A DNA stretch of 37,133 bases from Gemmatimonadota bacterium (lineage in GTDB: Bacteria > Gemmatimonadota > Gemmatimonadetes > Longimicrobiales > Gaopeijiaceae). The notes under the pieces were generated by a model. That model did no database searches, was not told the DNA's origin, and worked only from the letters and a program-made list of their open reading frames with translations. The position numbers and the translations under genes are program-made. Of the stretch, positions 7,763 to 15,279 are shown piece by piece (within the stretch, counting starts at the first letter, position 1; the number at the start of each line of letters is the position of its first letter). Where the stretch lies: contig JAJCZZ010000092.1 in the NCBI GenBank assembly GCA_029262115.1, positions 1 through 37,133 of the forward strand. Reading direction: 5' to 3'.

Positions 7763-7966
7763 CAGACGTGGGCGGCCCGACGGACGAAGGGCCGCGCGCA
7801 CACCCACATGACACTGACACTGGGGCGCCGGTCGGGCCCCGCACAACCGCCCCGGAACCGACTACGGGCTATCGCCTCGACTCCTACGGGGTGCTGCACG
7901 TCCGCGGGCGGAGTGACGCCGAGCAGCTTGTAGAAGACTCGCCGACACTCTCAGGGAGACTTCGTC
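7763..7966. promoter_or_regulatory. Divergent promoter region between LuxR regulator and SDR-oxidase fusion
   Basis: This 204-bp intergenic stretch must hold promoters for both divergent genes. The plus-strand gene has a good Shine-Dalgarno (AGGGAGA) eight bases before its ATG at 7967. I could not identify a convincing operator palindrome for the LuxR-type protein. Confidence 0.4.
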
Positions 7967-10216
7967 ATGCCGACCGCGCTCGACTCCCCTCGCGCTACGG
8001 ACCCCACCCGCTCGTGCGACCTTACCGACCGTACCGACCCCACCGATCTCGACATCGCCGCCGCGTCCCCGTGGCGAGGCGCCCGGGTCGTGGTGACCGG
8101 TGGCAGCAGCGGAATCGGGCGGGCCGTCTCTCGCCAGCTCATCCGAGCCGGCGCCAAGGTCGTGGTCGGGTCGCGCCGGACGGTGTGCGAGCCGGTGGAG
8201 TATCGAGCGCTCGACCTCGCGTGTTTGCGGTCCGTTCGCGACTTTGCGGACGAGCTCGCACGAGACGGGAACGCGATTGACATGCTCCTGCTCAACGCCG
8301 GCGTGCACGTGCCGTGGAAGCGCGTCACTACGACGGACGGCGAAGAGCTCCACTGGCAGGTCAACTACCTGGCGAACGTCCTCCTGGCACGCACCCTCGT
8401 GGACGCGGTCCGGCGCTCGCGGCTGCGGCGTATCGTGTACGTGGCCAGCGAAGCGCACCGTATGGCCCGGCTGCCGGGTGTCGGTCCGCTGCGCTTCTGG
8501 CATCGGTACGCGCGGTCCAAAGAGGCCGCCGTGACGTTCTTCCTGCGTCTCCGGCAACTGCACCCCGACCTCGACATACGCGTGGTGTCGCCCGGGTACG
8601 TGGATACCGGCATCCACCTGGAGAAGTCGCCCGCGCTCGCGCGCCTCGAACGCGCGTGGTCACGACCGCGGACGGCCGCCGAGGCGGCGCGGGAACTGCT
8701 CGGTGTCGCCCTGGCCGACAGCGTGGCGTTCGAAGACGACTGCGGATACTGGGATCGGGGCCGACGGCGGGCGCCCGCTCCCCGCTGTCTCGACGACGCG
8801 CGCGCCGACCGCTTGTGGCGGTCCGCGACGGAGCGGCTTGCCGGGTCCCTTCCCGACGTCCGCCCGCCTGAGCGCGTGGTCAACTACGCGGGCAACTTCC
8901 GCGCGCTCCACGCCGCGATCGAGCGACCGGGGAGCGTAGCCGAGGTCGCGCACACGGTGCGGAGCGCCGCGGGGGCGGGACGCCCCGTGCGCGCCGTGGG
9001 CCGCCGGCACTCGTACAACGACTCGTTCTACTCGCCCGGATGCATGATCTCGCTGGAGCGTCTCGACCGCGTCCTGGCGTTCGACGCGGCGGTGGGGACG
9101 GTCACGTGCGAGGGCGGCATCCCCATCGGCGCACTGTGCCGGCACCTCGACGAACGCGGGTACCGGCTGCGCTATAGCGGCAACTTCGGCGACCAGACGT
9201 TGGCCGGAGCCCTGGCCACGGGCACGCATGGGTACGGCAGGGACGGAGGCGTGATGTGCGAGCTCGTGCGGGCCATGACGGTCGTGCTCGCCGACGGCTC
9301 CGTAGAGCGTGTGGTCGACGAGGCGCGGCTACGCGCCCTGCGGCTCGGACTGGGCACGCTGGGTGTCGTGGTGGACGTCACCATGGCGGTGGAGCCCATC
9401 GCCGCGTGCCTCTACGAGGTGGCGTGCATGCCCCGGGACGACTTCCAGGACCGCCTCGCCGGACTCGCACGCCGAAACGAATACCTCCGCTTCGTCCCGC
9501 ACCCCTTCGACCGACGTTCGATGGTGTACGTCACGCTGAACCGCATCGAAGGAGACGGCCCCCTCGACGACGCCCGCTACATCGGTGACGCCCGCGCCGG
9601 CGCCGCCCGGATGCTGGTCCCGCCCTTGCGGATTCCCGCCGTGCGCGCGCTGTTGGGCCGGGCCCTGAGAGTGTCGCAACACACCCTCGCGCTCCGCGTG
9701 CCTCTGTCGGGGACGCTCTTCATCCGTTCGGGCCTCGTGGACCGCCACGCGCGTCTGGCGAGGGCGGGTCAACTCGCGCTGGACCGGCCGGACTGGCTCA
9801 ACATGGAGCTGGCGCTGCCGCACAGTCGGTACAGCGATTTCAGCGCCCTGTTCGAGCACGAATGCCCGCCGAGCTCGGCCCTGTCGCGGCGGCGCCCGTA
9901 TTACACATGCCGGGTGGTGGGAGCGGCGGACAACGTTCTACTCGCGCCGAACTACGGCCGTGACGTGGTCTTCGTGGACGTGCACGCAGACCCCTCCGAC
10001 CCGCGCTCGCTGCCGTTCCTACGCAGCCTCGAGGCCGTGGCAACGGCGACCATGGATGCCCGCCCGCACTGGGGCAAGATCTCCTTCCTCGAAGATCCGT
10101 GTATTCGCAGCTTGTATCCTGCGGAAAATATCGAGGCATTCGTTGCCATGAAGCGGAAGCTCGACCCGGGCGGGGTGTTCTCAAACGACTTCACACGCCG
10201 GGTACTGGGGGTGTGA
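7967..10216 (+). CDS. Short-chain dehydrogenase fused to FAD-dependent D-arabinono-1,4-lactone oxidase-like enzyme
   Basis: A 749-residue two-enzyme fusion. Residues 36-260 are a short-chain dehydrogenase: NAD(P)-binding TGGSSGIG at 44-51, LNAG at 109-112, catalytic Ser161, and YARSK at 181-185 (Tyr181, Lys185). All catalytic residues are present. Residues 300-749 are a VAO-type flavoprotein. 'PVRAVGRRHSYND' includes His348, the position where D-arabinono- and L-gulono-lactone oxidases bind FAD covalently. 'GALATGTHGYG' follows, and the family C-terminal signature HWGK is at 701-704. The linker (about 262-300) has no internal start with a ribosome binding site, so the fusion appears real. The two halves could act in sequence, for example oxidising a sugar to a lactone and then further. 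This is inference; the SDR half could also have an unrelated substrate. Good SD. The LuxR regulator is divergent, and the cupin follows downstream. Confidence 0.88.
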   Translation: MPTALDSPRATDPTRSCDLTDRTDPTDLDIAAASPWRGARVVVTGGSSGIGRAVSRQLIRAGAKVVVGSRRTVCEPVEYRALDLACLRSVRDFADELARDGNAIDMLLLNAGVHVPWKRVTTTDGEELHWQVNYLANVLLARTLVDAVRRSRLRRIVYVASEAHRMARLPGVGPLRFWHRYARSKEAAVTFFLRLRQLHPDLDIRVVSPGYVDTGIHLEKSPALARLERAWSRPRTAAEAARELLGVALADSVAFEDDCGYWDRGRRRAPAPRCLDDARADRLWRSATERLAGSLPDVRPPERVVNYAGNFRALHAAIERPGSVAEVAHTVRSAAGAGRPVRAVGRRHSYNDSFYSPGCMISLERLDRVLAFDAAVGTVTCEGGIPIGALCRHLDERGYRLRYSGNFGDQTLAGALATGTHGYGRDGGVMCELVRAMTVVLADGSVERVVDEARLRALRLGLGTLGVVVDVTMAVEPIAACLYEVACMPRDDFQDRLAGLARRNEYLRFVPHPFDRRSMVYVTLNRIEGDGPLDDARYIGDARAGAARMLVPPLRIPAVRALLGRALRVSQHTLALRVPLSGTLFIRSGLVDRHARLARAGQLALDRPDWLNMELALPHSRYSDFSALFEHECPPSSALSRRRPYYTCRVVGAADNVLLAPNYGRDVVFVDVHADPSDPRSLPFLRSLEAVATATMDARPHWGKISFLEDPCIRSLYPAENIEAFVAMKRKLDPGGVFSNDFTRRVLGV

Positions 10217-10252
10217 CGGGGCGTGAGTGTGCAGCGGGCGACTCCTTCAGAT

Positions 10253-10295
10253 GTGAGATCGCGCGAGCCGACAACGTGAGGTCGCGCGAGCCGGC
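10253..10295 (+). repeat. Two 20-bp direct repeats upstream of cupin gene
   Basis: The sequence gtgagatcgcgcgagccgac (10253-10272) is repeated with two changes as gtgaggtcgcgcgagccggc (10276-10295), a 23-bp period, about 70 bp before the cupin ATG. Two helically phased copies suggest a regulator binding site; no regulator is identified. Confidence 0.45.
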
Positions 10296-10362
10296 TCTTA
10301 CTCTGGGTTGCTCCGGGCCGTTCGGATCGCCCCCGTCGCCCACTTGAGAAAGGAGGTGCTTC

Positions 10363-10677
10363 ATGGCCTACGTCGATCCTTGTGAGGTCTCACCGGACTA
10401 TTACAGGAAGATCTTCGAGAACGAGACGCTCCGCGTCGTCGAGATGACCCTCCCGCCCGGGCATATGGATACGCAGCATTCGCACCCCGACGAGACCGTC
10501 TACTTCATCAGGGGCGGCAAGGCGCGTATTCACGTAGGTGACGATGCCATGGAGGCGGAGACTCCCGACGGACATGTGATGCATCACGAGGCGTGGACAC
10601 ACACCGTCGAGAACATCGGCGACACGACGATCCACGCGGTCATCTTCGAGCCGCACATGGACACGTCCCACCTGTAG
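10363..10677 (+). CDS. Small cupin-domain protein
   Basis: A 104-residue single-domain cupin starting at ATG 10363 with an excellent Shine-Dalgarno (AAAGGAGGT). Cupin motif 1 is 'PPGHMDTQHSHPDETVYFI', giving metal ligands of the H-x-H-x(n)-E type (the His pair around 40-42 and the Glu near 45), and 'GGKARIHV' closes the motif. Motif 2 lies in 'HHEAWTHTVENIGDTTIHAV', with the third His. It is likely a metal-binding beta-barrel; substrates range from sugars to small acids and cannot be told from sequence. It follows the SDR-lactone oxidase gene by 146 bp in the same direction and could act on the same sugar-derived pathway. A strong terminator closes the unit. Confidence 0.85.
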   Translation: MAYVDPCEVSPDYYRKIFENETLRVVEMTLPPGHMDTQHSHPDETVYFIRGGKARIHVGDDAMEAETPDGHVMHHEAWTHTVENIGDTTIHAVIFEPHMDTSHL

Positions 10678-10734
10678 GGTCTTCGCGGAGCGCCGCGGAT
10701 CCGTGCCCGATGAATCACGGGCGCGGAAGGAGAG

Positions 10735-10769
10735 AGCGGCCCGCCGGATCGACCGGCAGGCCGCTTTTT
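10735..10769 (+). terminator. Intrinsic terminator after cupin gene
   Basis: A 13-base arm (10735-10747) pairs with 10753-10765 with one mismatch around the loop atcga, followed by a run of five T residues ending at 10769. This is a textbook Rho-independent terminator, 57 bp after the cupin stop codon. Confidence 0.85.
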
Positions 10770-10878
10770 CGTATCCGGGTGTCGCCCGACCACAACCCAC
10801 TCGAGCGGACCGTGCCTGGAGACTCGAGGTCCACGACGTGCCTTTCCCACGACCGGTCATCCCTCGGCTTGAAACTTC

Positions 10879-10938
10879 GGACACATTGTGACCGTATAGT
10901 CTACATTGTAATCCTTTAGTCTACATTGTGACCAACAC
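10879..10938 (+). promoter_or_regulatory. Three 20-bp iterons before padR-ADOP operon 1
   Basis: Three tandem units with an exact 20-bp period: 10879-10898, 10899-10918 and 10919-10938. The shared core acattgt sits at the same place in all three; units 2 and 3 share gtctacattgt and units 1 and 3 share acattgtgacc. The array ends 12 bp before the padR start, where a PadR repressor would block transcription. Two further units of the same type (gtctaca, 20-bp spacing) precede the third padR gene at 24216. Function as a PadR operator is inference. Confidence 0.7.
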
Positions 10939-10950
10939 GGAGAAGGTCGA

Positions 10951-11277
10951 ATGCCGCGTGCGTACCTCGGTGAATTCGAGCAGATGGTGCTTCTGTCGAT
11001 CCTGAGGATGGGCGAGGCCGCGTATGGGCTCGAAGTGCGGCAGGAGCTGGAACACACCACCGACCGCAAGGTGTCCCGGGGCGGATTCTACACGACGCTC
11101 GATCGCATGGAGGCGAAGGGGTACCTCACCTGGGTCGCGGAAGTCCCCGTGAATTCCCGCCGCGAGGCACGCCAGCGCCGATTCTCGGTCACACCCGAAG
11201 GCCTGCTTGCGCTCAAGACCTCCCGCCGCGCTCTGACCATGCTTTGGGACGGACTCGAACCGGTTCTGGAGGACTGA
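10951..11277 (+). CDS. PadR-family transcriptional repressor (1)
   Basis: A 108-residue PadR protein. The N-terminal 'LGEFEQMVLLSILRMGEAAY' begins the winged helix, 'RKVSRGGFYTTLDRMEAKGY' is the recognition-helix and wing region typical of the family, and 'RRFSVTPEGLLALKTSRRAL' follows at the C-terminus. It is the short form without a large dimerisation domain. These proteins bind operators as dimers and are usually released by small hydrophobic ligands. ATG at 10951 follows GGAGAAGG. Its stop codon and the permease ATG are separated by one base, so both are one operon. The iteron array upstream fits autoregulation. Confidence 0.9.
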   Translation: MPRAYLGEFEQMVLLSILRMGEAAYGLEVRQELEHTTDRKVSRGGFYTTLDRMEAKGYLTWVAEVPVNSRREARQRRFSVTPEGLLALKTSRRALTMLWDGLEPVLED

Positions 11278-11278
11278 C

Positions 11279-13894
11279 ATGTCATCGGGACGGCGCGGGT
11301 CACCACCGAAATGGGCGCGGCGCATTCTCGACTCGGCTCTCCCTGTCGGGGCCCGGGGCGAGAGCATCCGCGGAGACCTCGAAGCCGAATACGCCGACTT
11401 CAACGGTCCGGATTGGCTCGCTCGCCTCTGGTTCGTGGTCGAATCCTTCAAGCTCGCGATCCACTATCGCGAATGGCTGCGGGCGGCCGAGATCCGTCAG
11501 GACATCCGTTACGGCGTTCGGATGCTCAGGCGGACGCCCCTGGTCACGGCCGTCGCGGTGCTGTCGCTGGCGATCGGCATTGCGGCAAGCACCGCGACGT
11601 TCGCCACGGCGTACGGGTTCTTGTACGCACCGCTTCCCTACACCCCGCAAGCGGATCTCCAGATCCTCCTGCAGGTGGACCGCATCACGGGGCGCGAACT
11701 CAACATCAGTTCGGGGAACGTTCTGGACCTCGCGGATCGCGTGGAGGCATTCGGTGCCGTTGCAGCCTGGCGGTCGTATCCGACGACCATGGCCGGCGGC
11801 GACGAACCAGTCCAGATCGTGCGACTCGACGCGACGCCGAACGTGTTCGACGTGCTCGGAAGGGGTGCGGCCATAGGAAGGACCTTCGCACCGGACGAAG
11901 GTCGTGCGGGCGAGAACAGGGTCGGCGTTCTGACGCACCGTCTGTGGAGGAGCTCGTTCGGTTCCGATCCTCGTGCCGTTGGACGTGTCATCGACGTCGC
12001 CGGGCGCGCGGTCACCATCGTCGGTGTCATGCCCCCCGACTTCGAGTTCATCCCGGGGAACGTCGGCCTGGTGGTCGCCAACGACCTCCAGAGCGAACGC
12101 GGGGTTCGGGAGGGGGCGCCGGTGATGGCCGTCACCACCCTCGCAGACGGTGTAACCGCCGGACAGGCGCGTGCCCGGACAGAGGCCGCCTGGCAGCGCA
12201 TCGCCTCGGAGTACCCCGACCAGCTCGGCAGGTACGACGTCCGCCTCGGGACGCTCCGAGAACAGTTCCCGCCCGAAGCCGACGCGCGGCTGGTCCAGAT
12301 CATGCTGGCCGTGGCGCTCTGCGTTCTGATGGTCGCGGCGGTGAACGTCGTGAACCTCCTCATGGCCCGGGCGGAGGAACGGACTCAGGAGATCGCCGTG
12401 CGGACGTCGCTGGGCGCAAGCCGTCTGCGCATCGTGCGGCAGTTGCTGACGGAAGGCGTTCTGTTGGTCACGATGGGCGCGGGGGTAGGTGTCGTCCTCG
12501 CCCAGGTCGGAGTCGATCAACTTACGGCGCATTGGCCGGCTGCGGTGCCGCACGCATTCCGCCCGCGGGCTCACCCGGCGGTACTCGCGTTTGCGGTCAC
12601 GATCTCGATGGGAGTCGGACTGCTTTTCGGCCTCGCGCCGGCGCTCCAGGCGCTTCGTTCGAACCAGCGTGACGGGCTCAAGGCGCGTTCGCGTGGCGGG
12701 ACGGCCGGACGCGCGCCCCGCGCTCGCACCGCGTTCGTGGTCGGTGAGATCGCGATTGCGATGGCGCTCCTCGTGGGGGCCGTGTCGATGACCAGCTTCG
12801 CGCGCGCCATGGTCGACGTGGAGTTGGGGCTGCGCTCGCAGGGACTGTTGACCTTCCGCACCATCGCGTCGGGGACGCGCTACGACGACCCGACGGAGTT
12901 GGCTCGCTTCCACCGGAACATCGAAGAGCAGCTCCGCGCGCTTCCGCGGACCACCGGCGTGGCAATCATGGACGAGCTGCCCCGGGGCCAACGCGTTCCG
13001 CGAGCGAGCGTTTCCGTTCCCGGTCGCGACGCGGGGGGCAGCCGGGAGTCGCGGACGACACAGCTTCTTTCGGTCAATCGCTCCTACTTCGAAACCATGG
13101 AGATTCCGCTCCGCAAGGGTCGGACCTTCGAGCCGATCGACGCGGGTGACGCTCCTCCCGTCACGGTTGTGAGCGAAACGTTCGCCGACTTCCACTTCCC
13201 GGGAGAGCGCGCCATTGGCCGGCGGATCACGTTGCGTGGCCAATCCGTGGAGATCATCGGTGTCGTGGGCGACGTGTTCCACTCCCGGGTCGAACACTTC
13301 GGCGGCCTCGCCGGCATGGCATATCTCCCGCTCGAACAGAGGCCGGTCCGCGATGTCGCCTATGCGGTCCGCACCACAGGTACGCCGACCGAGTTGGCGC
13401 CGGGCCTGCGCCCCGCCGTCTGGGCCGTCGATGCCAAGGCCGCGGTCAGCGACGTGCGCACGCTCGACGACTTCATCGCCGCGGAGATGGGTAGCGCGCG
13501 GGTCCTCGGCCGGACGATGGAGCTCTTCGGCATCCTCGCACTTCTCCTGTCCGCGATGGGCGTCTACGGCGTCATGGCGCACTCGGTGGCGCGGCGTCGT
13601 CGGGAGATCGGCATCCGTATGGCGCTCGGCGCGGAGCGCCTCACCGTGACCGGCCTCGTGCTGAGGAGCGGAGTCCGGCAGGCCGCGGCCGGTCTCATGA
13701 TCGGTCTGCCGCTGGCTCTGTTCATCCGGCGGGCCGCTCAGCCCATCGGTGCACAATTCCGCGCCGAACTGGGTGGGCCCTCCATCGTCGTCTGGGTGGC
13801 GGCCGCACTCGGACTGGTATGCCTGCTGGCGAGCTACCTGCCCGCGCGCCGAGCCGCGGGGGTCGACCCCAACGCGGTGCTCAGATCGGACTGA
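11279..13894 (+). CDS. ADOP-type duplicated orphan ABC permease (1)
   Basis: An 871-residue membrane protein of the FtsX/MacB class. A cytoplasmic N-terminal region (1-85, including 'RGDLEAEYADFNGPDWLARL') is typical of PadR-linked orphan permeases. TM1 lies at about 88-110, followed by a MacB-like periplasmic domain ('VRLDATPNVFDVLGRGAAIG', 'VGVLTHRLWRSSFG'). Three TM segments with an FtsX domain follow ('MVAAVNVVNLLMARAEERTQ', then 'IAVRTSLGASRLRIVRQLLT'). The whole plan then repeats: a second periplasmic domain and a second FtsX domain ending 'RREIGIRMALGAERLTV' and 'ARRAAGVDPNAVLRSD'. No ATPase gene is adjacent, as is usual for ADOP proteins. Transported substrate unknown; roles in efflux or lipoprotein handling are inferred from MacB. 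Confidence 0.9.
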   Translation: MSSGRRGSPPKWARRILDSALPVGARGESIRGDLEAEYADFNGPDWLARLWFVVESFKLAIHYREWLRAAEIRQDIRYGVRMLRRTPLVTAVAVLSLAIGIAASTATFATAYGFLYAPLPYTPQADLQILLQVDRITGRELNISSGNVLDLADRVEAFGAVAAWRSYPTTMAGGDEPVQIVRLDATPNVFDVLGRGAAIGRTFAPDEGRAGENRVGVLTHRLWRSSFGSDPRAVGRVIDVAGRAVTIVGVMPPDFEFIPGNVGLVVANDLQSERGVREGAPVMAVTTLADGVTAGQARARTEAAWQRIASEYPDQLGRYDVRLGTLREQFPPEADARLVQIMLAVALCVLMVAAVNVVNLLMARAEERTQEIAVRTSLGASRLRIVRQLLTEGVLLVTMGAGVGVVLAQVGVDQLTAHWPAAVPHAFRPRAHPAVLAFAVTISMGVGLLFGLAPALQALRSNQRDGLKARSRGGTAGRAPRARTAFVVGEIAIAMALLVGAVSMTSFARAMVDVELGLRSQGLLTFRTIASGTRYDDPTELARFHRNIEEQLRALPRTTGVAIMDELPRGQRVPRASVSVPGRDAGGSRESRTTQLLSVNRSYFETMEIPLRKGRTFEPIDAGDAPPVTVVSETFADFHFPGERAIGRRITLRGQSVEIIGVVGDVFHSRVEHFGGLAGMAYLPLEQRPVRDVAYAVRTTGTPTELAPGLRPAVWAVDAKAAVSDVRTLDDFIAAEMGSARVLGRTMELFGILALLLSAMGVYGVMAHSVARRRREIGIRMALGAERLTVTGLVLRSGVRQAAAGLMIGLPLALFIRRAAQPIGAQFRAELGGPSIVVWVAAALGLVCLLASYLPARRAAGVDPNAVLRSD

Positions 13895-13906
13895 CTTCCA
13901 GCGATT

Positions 13907-13954
13907 GAAAATCGACTCGACAGTAGACATGAAAATCGACTCAACAGTGGACAA
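13907..13954 (+). repeat. 24-bp tandem repeat, two copies, before lipoprotein gene
   Basis: gaaaatcgactcgacagtag plus acat (13907-13930) is followed directly by a second copy with three changes (13931-13954). The pair lies right after the permease stop and just before the Shine-Dalgarno of the next gene. The 12-mer ACTCRACAGTRG inside each copy also occurs as actcaacagtag at 23020-23031, upstream of the CadC-like gene. A regulator binding site is plausible but unproven. Confidence 0.5.
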
Positions 13955-13961
13955 GGGGGGG

Positions 13962-15017
13962 ATGATGACGAGGATGGAGATGGGGATGGCAGCGCATATG
14001 CCCGTGGACGTTGTCTCGTGGAGGCACACCGTCCGTATTGCGACGACCGTCGCAACGATGTCGATGGGACTCGCCTTGACGGCAGGGTGCGAGCCCGAAG
14101 GCATGGCGCCGGTCGAAGACACGCGTCCGAGTCAAGACGAACGGATTCTGAACGCTCCGACCACCATGTCGGACGGCTCCCCGATACCGATGCACCACAC
14201 CGAAACGGTCGCCACCAGCATCGAGATGGTGTCCAAGGGACAGATCGGAGGCATGTCGATCGATGCGCGGGGCAACATCTACAACACCAACTTCCGCGAG
14301 TCGGTCTGGCGGACGGCTCCGAGCGGAGAGACCATCGAGCTGAGCAGTGACTTCACGAGCGCCTCCGGGAACTTCGCCCTGGAGAACGGAGACCTGCTCC
14401 AAGCGGATTGGACCGACAACCGGATCTTCCGCATCAGACCGGACGGGACGAGTACGGTGTTCTCCGGAGCCGGCCTGGACGGACCGGTAGGGATCGTGCG
14501 GCGGCCCGATGGCGACTTCATCGTCGCCAACCACCGCGGAGGGTATCTGGCCCGCGTTCCCCGCGAGGGGGGCGCGGCGGAGGAGGTGCTTCGCCACGAG
14601 GATATGCCGCACCCCAACGGGGTCACCATCGACTCCGAGGGGAGCATCTACGTGTCCGACCTGGATGGCGGGACGGTCTTCAAGTGGCTGCCCACCGGTG
14701 AGCTCGTCCACCTCGCCGAGCTCCCCGGGCGGGGAAACGCGCACGGGGTGATCGCCGGCGGCGCCCTGTACGTGAACAAGATCTGGGACCATGTGATCTA
14801 CCGCGTCGACCTCGACAGCGGCGCCTACGGCATCGTCAGCGGTACGGGCAACGCAGGGTACGACGACGGCCCCACCGGCATCGCGACGATCGAGGAGCCG
14901 AACGGCATCGCCACGAATGCTGCACAGGACATCGTGTACTTCAATACCCATCGTGGCACGATGGGGCGTGAATTTCCTGGCCGGGTGATCATGCGGCGGC
15001 TGGTGCTGCCGGATTGA
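13962..15017 (+). CDS. Lipoprotein with NHL/SMP-30-like beta-propeller
   Basis: A 351-residue protein from ATG 13962 (AAGGGGGG directly upstream; Met codons 13965 and 13998 are alternatives). A hydrophobic signal region ends in lipobox LTAGC with Cys43, so the mature protein would be lipid-anchored outside the cytoplasm. The rest is made of repeats of the type 'GNIYNTNF..VWR', 'GDLLQADWTDNRIFRI', 'GDFIVANHRGGYLARV', 'GSIYVSDLDGGTVFKW' and 'GALYVNKIWDHVIYRV'. These are NHL or SMP-30/gluconolactonase-type blades, about six in number. It could bind or hydrolyse a sugar lactone, but I could not assign catalytic residues with certainty. It lies 67 bp after ADOP permease 1 in the same direction and may be read with it; the tandem repeat between them may give separate control. 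Confidence 0.85.
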   Translation: MMTRMEMGMAAHMPVDVVSWRHTVRIATTVATMSMGLALTAGCEPEGMAPVEDTRPSQDERILNAPTTMSDGSPIPMHHTETVATSIEMVSKGQIGGMSIDARGNIYNTNFRESVWRTAPSGETIELSSDFTSASGNFALENGDLLQADWTDNRIFRIRPDGTSTVFSGAGLDGPVGIVRRPDGDFIVANHRGGYLARVPREGGAAEEVLRHEDMPHPNGVTIDSEGSIYVSDLDGGTVFKWLPTGELVHLAELPGRGNAHGVIAGGALYVNKIWDHVIYRVDLDSGAYGIVSGTGNAGYDDGPTGIATIEEPNGIATNAAQDIVYFNTHRGTMGREFPGRVIMRRLVLPD

Positions 15018-15279
15018 GACGATCACCGGGTCGCCGCAGCGGGAACGAGCGTTGGGCAGCCCTGTATAGGTAAGGCGCGCTATGAGTCCTGTTGGCATGA
15101 GTCCTGTCGGACGGAGCCGATTCGCACAAAGCCCCGGAAATCAGCCGCCTCATCCTCGCAGCCCGCCTGCGCTTGTCGCCAGCGGCGGTCCAGGCTCGCC
15201 CTGCTCGCCCTCGGCGTAACGCTCGCGTGCGGACAGTCCGCTCACCCCGCCGTTCGAAGCCGGGTCCGTCACTCTGGAG
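15018..15279. other. Intergenic stretch with an out-of-frame lipoprotein signal
   Basis: The plus strand holds a 15-bp tandem repeat atgagtcctgttggc (15082-15096, second copy 15097-15111 with two changes). From 15186 in one frame it encodes 'RSRLALLALGVTLACGQS', a lipobox-type signal peptide. That frame does not match the following gene, whose own frame has a TAA at 15217-15219. The signal is therefore probably the lost 5' end of the next gene. Confidence 0.5.

Noticed and set aside
13907-13954. Tandem repeat as the start of a CRISPR array
   Set aside because: Copies are directly adjacent without spacers, only two in number, and no cas gene is present.
11300-14122. A 940-codon open frame on the minus strand across ADOP permease 1
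   Set aside because: It is antisense to a gene with clear FtsX/MacB motifs; in GC-rich DNA with strong third-position bias such mirror frames are common, and its product is rich in Arg, His, Asp and Gly without family resemblance.
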